64,000 nt of DNA from NCBI RefSeq assembly GCF_051014445.1, contig NW_027488366.1, forward strand, positions 22,276,001 through 22,340,000. The letters are read 5' to 3'. The notes under the pieces are model-generated. The model did not search any database. It worked only from the letters and a program-made list of their open reading frames with translations, and had not been told where the DNA came from. Made by a program: the position numbers and the translations under genes. The stretch is from Colletes latitarsis. Taxonomy: Eukaryota > Arthropoda > Insecta > Hymenoptera > Colletidae. Below are positions 1-13,728 of this stretch, piece after piece (the first letter of the stretch is position 1; every line of letters starts with the position of its first letter).

Positions 1-1369
1 AGCCCAGGATCTAGCCATGAAGTATGAGAAATATGCGAAAGCATGAGCCTGATGAGGGCAAATCCTAGACCTATCCCAGGCCTAACTTACGTTATCCTCT
101 AAAATATTGAGCGAAACCAGGTTTAATGGACTGTTTCAGTGTGGTACCTCACTACTTCGTGATCCAAACCAGAGAAAACCCAGGATCCGTTCAACAGGTA
201 TGTGAAGAATGCGAAAGAATGTGTCTGATGAGTGAAAATCTCAGGGCTAACCCAGACCTAACATGCGTTATCCTCTAAAATATTTATCAAGACCAGGTTT
301 AATTGATTGTATCAGTGTGGTGCCACATTACTACGTGTTCCACACCAGAAAAACCCAAGATCCGTTCAACAAGTATGTGAAGAATGCGAAAGTATGAGTC
401 TGATGAGTGAAAATCCCAGGCCTAACCTAGACCTAACATGCGTTATACTCAAAAATATTGATCGAAACCTGGTTTAATCGACTGTTTCAGTGTGGTACCA
501 CAATACTACGTGATGCCATCCAGAAAAAGCCCAGGATCTGTTCAACAAGTATGCGAAAAACGCGAAACTGTGAGCCTGAGGAGGGCAAATCTTAGACCTA
601 ACACAGATCTAAGATGCGTTATCCTCTAAAATATTTATCCACACCAGGTTTAATTGACTGTCTCAGCGTGGTACCACATTACTACGTGGTACAATCCAGA
701 AACAGCCCAGGATCCAGCCATGAAGTATGAGAAATATGCGAAAGAATGAGCCTGATGAGGGCAAATCCTAGACCTATCCCAGGCCTAACTTGCGTTATCC
801 TCTAAAATATTGATCGAAAACAGGTTTAATTGACTGTTTTATTGTGGTACCACTTTACTACGTGATCCAAAGCAGAAAAAACCCTCGATCAGGTCAGCAT
901 GCATGTTAAAACTGCAAAAGTATGACCCTGATGTGGGCAAATCCCAGACCTATCCCAGACCTAACTTGCATTGTCCTCTAAAATATTGATGGAAACCAGG
1001 TTTAATTGACTGTTTCAGTGTGGTACCACATTACTACGTGATCCAATCCAGAAAAAACCCAGGATCTGTTCAACAAGTATGAGAAATATGCGAAAGTATG
1101 AGCCTGACGAGAGCAAATCCTAGACCTAACCCAGACCTAACATGCGTTATCCTCTAAAATATTGATCCAAACCAGGTTTAGTGGACTGTTTCAGTGTGGT
1201 ACCACTTTACTACGTGATCCAAAGCAAAAAAAACCCTCGATCAGGTCAACATGTATGTTAGAACTGCGAAAGTATGACCCTGATGAGGGCAAATCCCAGG
1301 CCTAACCTAGACCTAACATGAATTGTTCTCTAAAATATTTATCGAAACCAGGTTTAATTGACTGTTTCA

Positions 1370-4300
1370 GTGTTGTACTTCATTACTACGTGATCCAATC
1401 CAGAAAAAGCCCAGGATCTAGCCATCAAGTATGAGAAATATGCGAAAGGATGAGCCTGATGAGAGCAAATCCCAGAACTAACCCAGACCTAACATGAATT
1501 ATTCTCTAAAATATTGATCGAAACCAGGTTTAATTGACTGTTTCAGTGTGGTACCACATTACTACGTGATCCAAACCATTAATAGTCCAGGATCCAGCCA
1601 TGAAGTATGAGAAATATGCGAATGTATGAGCCTGATGAGGGCAAATCCTAGACCTAACCCAGACCTAACATGCGTTATCCTCTAAAATATTTATCAAGAC
1701 CAGGTTTAATTGATTGTATCAGTGTGGTGCCACATTACTACGTGATCCACACCAGAAAAACCCAAGATCCGTTCACCAAGTATGTGAAGAATGCGAAAGT
1801 ATGAGTCTGATGAGTGAAAATCCCAGGCCTAACCTAGACCTAACATGCGTTATACTCAAAAATATTGATCGAAACCTGGTTTAATCGACTGTTTCAGTGT
1901 GGTACCACAATACTACGTGATGTCATCCAGAAAAAGCCCAGCATCTGTTCAACAAGTATGCGAAAAACGCGAAACTGTGAGCCTGAGGAGGGCAAATCTT
2001 AGACCTGACACAGACCTAAGATGCGTTATCCTCTAAAATATTTATCCACACCAGGTTTAATTGACTGTTTCAGCGTGGTACCACATTACTACGTGATACA
2101 ATCCAGAAACAGCCCAGGATCTAGCCATGAAGTATGAGAAATATGCGAAAGCATGAGCCTGATGAGGGCAAATCCTAGACCTATCCCAGGCCTAACTTAC
2201 GTTATCCTCTAAAATATTGATCGAAACCAGGTTTAATTGACTGTTTTAGTGTGGTACCACTTTACTACGTGATCCAAAGCAGAAAAAACCCAGGATCTGT
2301 TCAACAAGTATGAGAAATATACGAAAGTATGAGCCTGACGAGAGCAAATCCTAGACCTATCCCAGACCTAACTTGCATTGTCCTCTAAAATATTGATGGA
2401 AACCAGGTTTAATTGACTGTTTCAGTGTGGTACCACATTACTACGTGATCCAATCCAGAAAAAACCCAGGATCTGTTCAACAAGTATGAGAAATATGCGA
2501 AAGTATGAGCCTGACGAGAGCAAATCCTAGACCTAACCCAGACCTAACATGCGTTATCTTCTAAGATATTGAGCGAAACCAGGTTTAATGGACTGTTTCA
2601 GTGTGGTACCTCACTACTTCGTGATCCAAACCAGAGAAAACCCAGGATCCGTTCAACAGGTATGTGAAGAATGCGAAAGAATGTGTCTGATGAGTGAAAA
2701 TCTCAGGGCTAACCTAGACCTAACATGCGTTATCCTCAAGAATATTGATCGAAACCTGGTTTAATCAACTGTTTCAGTGTGGTACCACATTACTATGTGA
2801 TCCAAACCAGAAAATAGCCCAGGATCTATCCATGAAGTATAAGAAATATGCGAAAGTATGAGCCTGATGAGAGCAAATCCTAGACCTAACCCAGACCTAA
2901 CTTGAATTATTCTCTAAAATATTGATCATGACCAGGATTAATTGATTGTTTCAGTGTGGTCCCACATTATTACGTGATCCAAACCAGAAAAAACCCAGGA
3001 TCCGTTCAACAAGTATGTGAAGAATGCGAAAGTATGAGCCTGATGAGGGCAAATCCCAGACCTATCCCAGACCAAACTTGCGTTATCCTCTAAAATATTG
3101 ATCGAAACCAGGTTTAACCGACTGCTTCATTGTGGTACCACATTGCTACGTGATCCAAACCAGAAAAAACCGAGGACCAGTTCAACAAGTATGTGAAAAA
3201 CGCGAAAGTATGAGCCTGATGAGGGCAAATCCCAGACCTATCCCAGACCAAACTTGCGTTATCCTCTAAAATATTTATCAAGACCAGGTTTAATTGACTG
3301 TTTCAGTGTTGTACTTCATTACTACGTGATGCAATCCAGAAAAAGCCCAGGATCTAGCAATGAAGTATGAGAAATATGCGAAAGTATGAGCCTGATGAGT
3401 GCAAATCCTAGACCTAACCCAAACCTAACATGCGCTATCCTCTAAAATATTGATCCAAACCAGGTTTAATGGTCTGCTTCAGTGCGGTACCACTTCACTA
3501 CGTGATCCAAAGCAGAAAAAACCCTCGATCAGGTCAACATGTATGTTAAAACTGCGGAAGTGTGACCCTGATGAGGGCAAATCCCAGACCTATCCCAGAC
3601 CAAACTTGCGTTATCCTCTAAAATATTGATCGAAACCAGGTTTAACCGACTGCTTCATTGTGGTACCACATTGCTACGTGATCCAAACCAGAAAAAACCG
3701 AGGACCAGTTCAACAAGTATGTGAAAAACGCGAAAGTATGAGCCTGATGAGGGCAAATCCCAGACCTATCCCAGACCAAACTTGCGTTATCCTCTAAAAT
3801 ATTTATCAAGACCAGGTTTAATTGACTGTTTCAGTGTTGTACTTCATTACTACGTGATGCAATCCAGAAAAAGCCCAGGATCTAGCCATGAAGTATGAGA
3901 AATATGCGAAAGTATGAGCCTGATGAGTGCAATTCCTAGACCTAACCCAAACCTAACATGCGTTATCCTCTAAAATATTGATCCAAACCAGGTTTAATGG
4001 TCTGCTTCAGTGCGGTACCACTTCACTACGTGATCCAAAGCAGAAAAAACCCTCGATCAGGTCAACATGTATGTTAAAACTGCGGAAGTATGACCCTGAT
4101 GAGGGCAAATCCCAGGCCTAACCTAGACCTAACATGCGTTTTCCTCTAAAATATTGATGGAAACCAGGTTTAATTGACTGTTTCAGTGTAGTACTTCATT
4201 ACTACGTGATGCAATCCAGAAAAAGCCCAGGATCTTGCCATGAAGTATGAGAAATATGCGAAAGTATGAGCCTGATGAGTGAAAATCCCAGACCTAACCT

Positions 4301-4900
4301 AGACCTAACATGCGTTATCCTCAAAAATATTGATCGAAACCAGGTTTAATCGACTGTTTCAGTGTGGTACCACACTACTACGTGACCCAAACAGGAAAAA
4401 ACCCAGGATCTGTTCAACAAGTATGTGAAAAACGCGAAAGTATGAGCCTGATGAGGGCGAATCCTAGACCTATCCCAGACCTAACTTGCGTTATCCTCTA
4501 AAATATTGATCAAAACCAGTTTTAATTGACTGTTACAGCGTGGTACCATATTACTACGTGATACAATCCAGAAACAGCCCAGGATCTAGCCATGAAGTAT
4601 GTGAAATATGCGAAAGTATGAGCCTGATGAGGGCAAATCCTAGACCTAACCCAAACCTAACATGCGTTATCCTCTAAAATATTTATCAAGACCAGGTTTA
4701 ATTGACTGTTTCAGTGTTGTACTTCATTACTACGTGATGCAATCCAGAAAAAGCCCAGGATCTAGCCATCAAGTATGAGAAATATGAGAAAGAATGAGCC
4801 TGATGAGAGCAAATCCCAGACCTAACCTAGACATGACATGAATTATTCTCTAAAATATTGATCATGACCAGGTTTAATTGATTGTTTCAGTGTGGTCCCA
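1370..4900 (+). repeat. Satellite block duplicated about 12.3 kb downstream
   Basis: This stretch recurs in 13690-17450 with the same order of monomer variants. Matching landmarks include CCAGGATCTAGCC at 1411 and 13733, GCGTTATCTTCTAAG at 2551 and 14873, and the rare TTGATCATGACC box at 2921 and 15243. All three are offset by 12322 bp, or 70 monomers plus 2 bp. Whole-monomer insertions and deletions separate the copies further on; for example, three extra monomers lie near 16040-16570. A local 528-bp (three-monomer) duplication is also visible at about 3030-3960. Block edges are read by eye. Confidence 0.7.
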
Positions 4901-7900
4901 CCTTACTACGTGATCCAGACCAGAAAAAACCCAGGATCCGTTCAACAAGTATGTGAAGAATGCGAAAGTATGAGCCTGATGAGGGTAAATCCCAGACCTA
5001 TCCCAGACCAAACTTGCGTTATCCTCTAAAATATTGATCGAAACCAGGTTTAACCGACTGCTTCAGTGTGGTACCACATTGCTACGTGATCCAAACCAGA
5101 AAAAACCGAGGACCAGTTCAACAAGTATGTGAAAAACGCGAAAGTATGAGCCTGATGAGGGCAAATCCCAGACCTATCCCAGACCAAACTTGCGTTATCC
5201 TCAAAAATATTTATCAAGACCAGGTTTAACTGAATGTTTCAGTGGGGTACCACATTACTACGTGATCCATACCAGAAAAAACCCAGGATTTGTTCCACAA
5301 GTATGTGAAAAATGCGAAAGCATGAGTCTGATGAGAGCAAATCCCAGGCCTAACCTAGACATAACTTTCGTTATCCTCTGAAATATTGATCGGAACCAGG
5401 TTTTGTGGGCTGTTTCAGTGTGGTACCACATTACTACGTGATCCAATCCAGAAATAGCCCAGGATCTAGCCATGAAGTATGAGAAATATGCGAAAGTATG
5501 AGCGTGATGAGGGCAAATCCTAGACCTAACCCAGACCTAACATGCGTTATCCTCAAAAATATTTATCAAGACCAGGTTTAACTGAATGTTTCGGTATGGT
5601 ACCACATTACTACGTGATCCATACCAGAAAAATCCCAGGATCTGTTCAACAAGTATCTGAAGAAAGCGAAAGTATGAGTCTGATGAGTGAAAATCTCAGG
5701 CCTTACCTAGACCTAACATGCGTTATCCTCAAGAATATTGATCGAAACCTGGTTTAATCGACAGTTTCAGTGTGGTACCACATTACTATGTGATCCAAAC
5801 CAGAAAATAGCCCAGGATCTATCCATGAAGTATAATAAATATGCGAAAGTATGAGCCTGATGAGGGCAAATCCTAGACCTAACCCAGACCTAACATGCGT
5901 TATCCTCAAAAATATTTATCAAGACCAGGTTTAACTGAATGTTTCAGTGTGGTACCACATTACTACGTGAACCAAACCAGAAAAAACCCAGGATCTGTTA
6001 AGCGAGTCTGTGAAGTGTGCGAAAGTATGAGCCTGATGAGGGCGAATCCCAGACCTATCCCAGACCTAACTTGCGTTGTCCTCTAAGATATTGATGGAAA
6101 CCAGGTTTAATTGACTGTTTCAGTGTTGTACTTCATTACTATGTGATCCTAACCAGAAAATAGCCCGGGATCTATCCATGAAGTATAAGAAATATGCGAA
6201 AGTATGAGCCTGATGAGGGCAAATCCTAGACCTAACCCAGACCTAACATGCGTTATCCTCAAAAATATTTAACCAGACCAGGTTTAACTGAATGTTTCAG
6301 TGTGGTACCACATTACTGCGTGATCCATACCAGAAAAAACCCAGGATCTGTTCAACAAGTATGTGAAAAATGCGAACGTATGACCCTGATGTGGGCAAAT
6401 CCCAGACCTATCCCAGACCTAACTTGCATTGTCCTCTAAAATATTGATGGAAACCAGGTTTAATTGACTGTTTCAGTGTGGTACCACATTACTACGTGAT
6501 CCAATCCAGAAAAAACCCAGGATCTGTTCAACAAGTATGAGAAATATGCGAAAGTATGAGCCTGACGAGAGCAAATCCTAGACCTAACCCAGACCTCACA
6601 TGCGTTATCCTCTAAAATATTTATCAAGACCAGGTTTAATTGATTGCTTCAGTGTGGTCCCACATTACTACGTGATCCAAACCAGAAAAAACCCAGAATC
6701 CGTTCAACAGTTATGTGAAGAATGCGAAAGAATGTGTCTGATGATTGAAAATCTCAGGGCTAACCTAGACCTATCATGCATTATCCTCTAAAATATTGAT
6801 CCAAACCAGGTTTAGTGGACTGTTTCAGTGTGGTACCACTTTACTACGTGATCCAAAGCAGAAAAAACCCTCGATCAGGTCAACATGTATGTTAGAACTG
6901 CGAAAGTATGACCCTGATGAGGGCAAATCCCAGGCCTAACCTAGACCTAACATGAATTGTTCTCTAAAATATTTATCGAAACCAGGTTTAATTGACTGTT
7001 TCAGTGTTGTACTTCATTACTACGTGATCCAATCCAGAAAAAGCCCAGGATCTAGCCATCAAGTATGAGAAATATGCGAAAGGATGAGCCTGATGAGAGC
7101 AAATCCCAGAACTAACCCAGACCTGACACGAATTATTCTCTAAAATATTGATCGAAACCAGGTTTAATTGACTGTTTCAGTGTGGTACCACATTACTACG
7201 TGATCCAAACCAGTAATAGTCCAGGATCCAGCCATGAAGTATGAGAAATATGCGAAAGTATGAGTCTGATGAGTGAAAATCCCAGGCCTAACCTAGACCT
7301 AACATGCGTTATACTCAAAAATATTGATCGAAACCAGGTTTAATTGACTGTTTTAGTGTGGTACCACTTTACTACGTGATCCAAAGCAGAAAAAACCCAG
7401 GATCTGTTCAACAAGTATGAGAAATATACGAAAGTATGAGCCTGACGAGAGCAAATCCTAGACCTATCCCAGACCTAACTTGCATTGTCCTCTAAAATAT
7501 TTAACAAGACCAGGTTTAATTGATTGTTTCAGTGTGGTCCCACATTACTACGTGATCCAAACCAGAAAAAACCCAGAATCCGTTCAACAGGTATGTGAAG
7601 AATGCGAAAGAATGTGTCTGATGATTGAAAATCTCAGGGCTAACCTAGACCTATCATGCATTATCCTCTAAAATATTGATCCAAACCAGGTTTAGTGGAC
7701 TGTTTCAGTGTGGTACCACTTTACTACGTGATCCAAAGCAGAAAAAACCCTCGATCAGGTCAACATGTATGTTAGAACTGCGAAAGTATGACCCTGATGA
7801 GGGCAAATCGCAGGCCTAACCTAGACCTAACATGAATTGTTCTCTAAAATATTTATCGAAACCAGGTTTAATTGACTGTTTCAGTGTTGTACTTCATTAC

Positions 7901-8276
7901 TACGTGATCCAATCCAGAAAAAGCCCAGGATCTAGCCATCAAGTATGAGAAATATGCGAAAGGATGAGCCTGATGAGAGCAAATCCCAGAACTAACCCAG
8001 ACCTAACATGAATTATTCTCTAAAATATTGATCGAAACCAGGTTTAATTGACTGTTTCAGTGTGGTACCACATTACTACGTGATCCAAACCAGTAATAGT
8101 CCAGGATCCAGCCATGAAGTATGAGAAATATGCGAATGTATGAGCCTGATGAGGGCAAATCCTAGACCTAACCCAGACCTAACATGCGTTATCCTCTAAA
8201 ATATTGATCGAAACCAGGTTTAATTGACTGTTTTAGTGTGGTACCACTTTACTACGTGATCCAAAGCAGAAAAAAC

Positions 8277-11200
8277 CCAGGATCTGTTCAACAAGTATGT
8301 GAAAAATGCGAACGTATGACCCTGATGTGGGCAAATCCCAGACCTATCCCAGACCTAACTTGCATTGTCCTCTAAAATATTGATGGAAACCAGGTTTAAT
8401 TGACTGTTTCAGTGTGGTACCACATTACTACGTGATCCAATCCAGAAAAAACCCAGGATCTGTTCAACAAGTATGAGAAATATGCGAAAGTATGAGCCTG
8501 ACGAGAGCAAATCCTAGACCTAACCCAGACCTAACATGCGTTATCCTCTAAAATATTTATCAAGACCAGGTTTAATTGATTGCTTCAGTGTGGTCCCACA
8601 TTACTACGTGATCCAAACCAGAAAAAACCCAGAATCCGTTCAACAGGTATGTGAAGAATGCGAAAGAATGTGTCTGATGATTGAAAATCTCAGGGCTAAC
8701 CTAGACCTATCATGCATTATCCTCTAAAATATTGATCCAAACCAGGTTTAGTGGACTGTTTCAGTGTGGTACCACTTTACTACGTGATCCAAAGCAGAAA
8801 AAACCCTCGATCAGGTCAACATGTATGTTAGAACTGGGAAAGTATGACCCTGATGAGGGCAAATCGCAGGCCTAACCTAGACCTAACATGAATTGTTCTC
8901 TAAAATATTTATCGAAACCAGGTTTAATTGACTGTTTCAGTGTTGTACTTCATTACTACGTGATCCAATCCAGAAAAAGCCCAGGATCTAGCCATCAAGT
9001 ATGAGAAATATGCGAAAGGATGAGCCTGATGAGAGCAAATCCCAGAACTAACCCAGACCTAACATGAATTATTCTCTAAAATATTGATCGAAACCAGGTT
9101 TAATTGACTGTTTCAGTGTGGTACCACATTACTACGTGATCCAAACCAGTAATAGTCCAGGATCCAGCCATGAAGTATGAGAAATATGCGAAAGTATGAG
9201 TCTGATGAGTGAAAATCCCAGGCCTAACCTAGACCTAACATGCGTTATACTCAAAAATATTGATCGAAACCAGGTTTAATTGACTGTTTTAGTGTGGTAC
9301 CACTTTACTACGTGATCCAAAGCAGAAAAAACCCAGGATCTGTTCAACAAGTATGAGAAATATACGAAAGTATGAGCCTGACGAGAGCAAATCCTAGACC
9401 TATCCCAGACCTAACTTGCATTGTCCTCTAAAATATTGATGGAAACCAGGTTTAATTGACTGTTTCAGTGTGGTACCACATTACTACGTGATCCAATCCA
9501 GAAAAAACCCAGGATCTGTTCAACAAGTATGAGAAATATGCGAAAGTATGAGCCTGACGAGAGCAAATCCTAGACCTAACCCAGACCTAACATGCGTTAT
9601 CTTCTAAGATATTGAGCGAAACCAGGTTTAATGGACTGTTTCAGTGTGGTACCTCACTACTTCGTGATCCAAACCAGAGAAAACCCAGGATCCGTTCAAC
9701 AGGTATGTGAAGAATGCGAAAGAATGTGTCTGATGAGTGAAAATCTCAGGGCTAACCTAGACCTAACATGCGTTATCCTCAAGAATATTGATCGAAACCT
9801 GGTTTAATCAACTGTTTCAGTGTGGTACCACATTACTATGTGATCCAAACCAGAAAATAGCCCAGGATCTATCCATGAAGTATAAGAAATATGCGAAAGT
9901 ATGAGCCTGATGAGAGCAAATCCTAGACCTAACCCAGACCTAACTTGAATTATTCTCTAAAATATTGATCGAAACCAGGTTTAATTGACTGTTTCAGTGT
10001 CGTACCACATTACTACGTGATCCAAACCAGTAATAGTCCAGGATCCAGCCATGAAGTATGAGAAATATGGGAAAGTATGAGCCTGATGAGGGCAAATCCT
10101 AGACCTAACCCAGACCTAACATGCGTTATCCTCTAAAATATTTATCAAGACCAGGTTTAATTGATTGTATCAGTGTGGTGCCACATTACTACGTGATCCA
10201 CACCAGAAAAACCCAAGATCCGTTCAACAAGTATGTGAAGAATGCGAAAGTATGAGTCTGATGAGTGAAAATCCCAGGCCTAACCTAGACCTAACATGCG
10301 TTATACTCAAAAATATTGATCGAAACCTGGTTTAATCGACTGTTTCAGTGTGGTACCACAATACTACGTGATGCCATCCAGAAAAAGCCCAGGATCTGTT
10401 CAACAAGTATGCGAAAAACGCGAAACTGTGAGCCTGAGGAGGGCAAATCTTAGACCTAACACAGATCTAAGATGCGTTATCCTCTAAAATATTTATCCAC
10501 ACCAGGTTTAATTGACTGTTTCAGCGTGGTACCACATTACTACGTGATACAATCCAGAAACAGCCCAGGATCCAGCCATGAAGTATGAGAAATATGCGAA
10601 AGAATGAGCCTGATGAGGGCAAATCCTAGACCTATCCCAGGCCTAACTTGCGTTATCCTCTAAAATATTGATCGAAACCAGGTTTAATTGACTGTTTTAT
10701 TGTGGTACCACTTTACTACGTGATCCAAAGCAGAAAAAACCCTCGATCAGGTCAACATGCATGTTAAAACTGCGAAAGTATGACCCTGATGAGGGCAAAT
10801 CCCAGGCCTAACCTAGACCTAACATGCGTTATCTTCTAAGATATTGAGCGAAACCAGGCTTAACTGAATGTTTCAGTGTGGTACCACATTACTGCGTGAT
10901 CCATACCAGAAAAAACCCAGGATCTGTTCAACAAGTATGTGAAAAATGCGAACGTATGACCCTGATGTGGGCAAATCCCAGACCTATCCCAGACCTAACT
11001 TGCATTGTCCTCTAAAATATTGATGGAAACCAGGTTTAATTGACTGTTTCAGTGTGGTACCACATTACTACGTGATCCAATCCAGAAAAAACCCAGGATC
11101 TGTTCAACAAGTATGAGAAATATGCGAAAGTATGAGCCTGACGAGAGCAAATCCTAGACCTAACCCAGACCTAACATGCGTTATCCTCTAAAATATTTAT

Positions 11201-13728
11201 CAAGACCAGGTTTAATTGATTGCTTCAGTGTGGTCCCACATTACTACGTGATCCAAACCAGAAAAAACCCAGAATCCGTTCAACAGGTATGTGAAGAATG
11301 CGAAAGAATGTGTCTGATGATTGAAAATCTCAGGGCTAACCTAGACCTATCATGCATTATCCTCTAAAATATTGATCCAAACCAGGTTTAGTGGACTGTT
11401 TCAGTGTGGTACCACTTTACTACGTGATCCAAAGCAGAAAAAACCCTCGATCAGGTCAACATGTATGTTAGAACTGCGAAAGTATGACCCTGATGAGGGC
11501 AAATCGCAGGCCTAACCTAGACCTAACATGAATTGTTCTCTAAAATATTTATCGAAACCAGGTTTAATTGACTGTTTCAGTGTTGTACTTCATTACTACG
11601 TGATCCAATCCAGAAAAAGCCCAGGATCTAGCCATCAAGTATGAGAAATATGCGAAAGGATGAGCCTGATGAGAGCAAATCCCAGAACTAACCCAGACCT
11701 AACATGAATTATTCTCTAAAATATTGATCGAAACCAGGTTTAATTGACTGTTTCAGTGTGGTACCACATTACTACGTGATCCAAACCAGTAATAGTCCAG
11801 GATCCAGCCATGAAGTATGAGAAATATGCGAAAGTATGAGTCTGATGAGTGAAAATCCCAGGCCTAACCTAGACCTAACATGCGTTATACTCAAAAATAT
11901 TGATCGAAACCAGGTTTAATTGACTGTTTTAGTGTGGTACCACTTTACTACGTGATCCAAAGCAGAAAAAACCCAGGATCTGTTCAACAAGTATGAGAAA
12001 TATACGAAAGTATGAGCCTGACGAGAGCAAATCCTAGACCTATCCCAGACCTAACTTGCATTGTCCTCTAAAATATTGATGGAAACCAGGTTTAATTGAC
12101 TGTTTCAGTGTGGTACCACATTACTACGTGATCCAATCCAGAAAAAACCCAGGATCTGTTCAACAAGTATGAGAAATATGCGAAAGTATGAGCCTGACGA
12201 GAGCAAATCCTAGACCTAACCCAGACCTAACATGCGTTATCTTCTAAGATATTGAGCGAAACCAGGTTTAATGGACTGTTTCAGTGTGGTACCTCACTAC
12301 TTCGTGATCCAAACCAGAGAAAACCCAGGATCCGTTCAACAGGTATGTGAAGAATGCGAAAGAATGTGTCTGATGAGTGAAAATCTCAGGGCTAACCTAG
12401 ACCTAACATGCGTTATCCTCAAGAATATTGATCGAAACCTGGTTTAATCAACTGTTTCAGTGTGGTACCACATTACTATGTGATCCAAACCAGAAAATAG
12501 CCCAGGATCTATCCATGAAGTATAAGAAATATGCGAAAGTATGAGCCTGATGAGAGCAAATCCTAGACCTAACCCAGACCTAACTTGAATTATTCTCTAA
12601 AATATTGATCGAAACCAGGTTTAATTGACTGTTTCAGTGTCGTACCACATTACTACGTGATCCAAACCAGTAATAGTCCAGGATCCAGCCATGAAGTATG
12701 AGAAATATGCGAAAGTATGAGCCTGATGAGGGCAAATCCTAGACCTAACCCAGACCTAACATGCGTTATCCTCTAAAATATTTATCAAGACCAGGTTTAA
12801 TTGATTGTATCAGTGTGGTGCCACATTACTACGTGATCCACACCAGAAAAACCCAAGATCCGTTCAACAAGTATGTGAAGAATGCGAAAGTATGAGTCTG
12901 ATGAGTGAAAATCCCAGGCCTAACCTAGACCTAACATGCGTTATACTCAAAAATATTGATCGAAACCTGGTTTAATCGACTGTTTCAGTGTGGTACCACA
13001 ATACTACGTGATGCCATCCAGAAAAAGCCCAGGATCTGTTCAACAAGTATGCGAAAAACGCGAAACTGTGAGCCTGAGGAGGGCAAATCTTAGACCTAAC
13101 ACAGATCTAAGATGCGTTATCCTCTAAAATATTTATCCACACCAGGTTTAATTGACTGTTTCAGCGTGGTACCACATTACTACGTGATACAATCCAGAAA
13201 CAGCCCAGGATCCAGCCATGAAGTATGAGAAATATGCGAAAGAATGAGCCTGATGAGGGCAAATCCTAGACCTATCCCAGGCCTAACTTGCGTTATCCTC
13301 TAAAATATTGATCGAAACCAGGTTTAATTGACTGTTTTATTGTGGTACCACTTTACTACGTGATCCAAAGCAGAAAAAACCCTCGATCAGGTCAACATGC
13401 ATGTTAAAACTGCGAAAGTATGACCCTGATGAGGGCAAATCCCAGGCCTAACCTAGACCTAACATGCGTTATCTTCTAAGATATTGAGCGAAACCAGGTT
13501 TAACTGAATGTTTCAGTGTGGTACCACATTACTGCGTGATCCATACCAGAAAAAACCCAGGATCTGTTCAACAAGTATGTGAAAAATGCGAACGTATGAC
13601 CCTGATGTGGGCAAATCCCAGACCTATCCCAGACCTAACTTGCATTGTCCTCTAAAATATTGATGGAAACCAGGTTTAATTGACTGTTTCAGTGTGGTAC
13701 CACATTACTACGTGATCCAATCCAGAAA
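8277..13728 (+). repeat. 15-monomer (2640 bp) higher-order repeat, two tandem copies
   Basis: 8277-11088 and 10917-13728 match at a constant offset of 2640 bp (15 x 176). Reading line by line I see only a handful of substitutions, such as G/C at 8837 vs 11477, G/C at 10070 vs 12710 and C/T at 10860 vs 13500. Similarity stops abruptly at the left edge, where 8221-8276 and 10861-10916 carry different variants. It also stops at the right edge near 13729, where AAAAAACCC is replaced by AAAAAGCCC. This is the youngest-looking amplification in the left arm. Confidence 0.85.
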
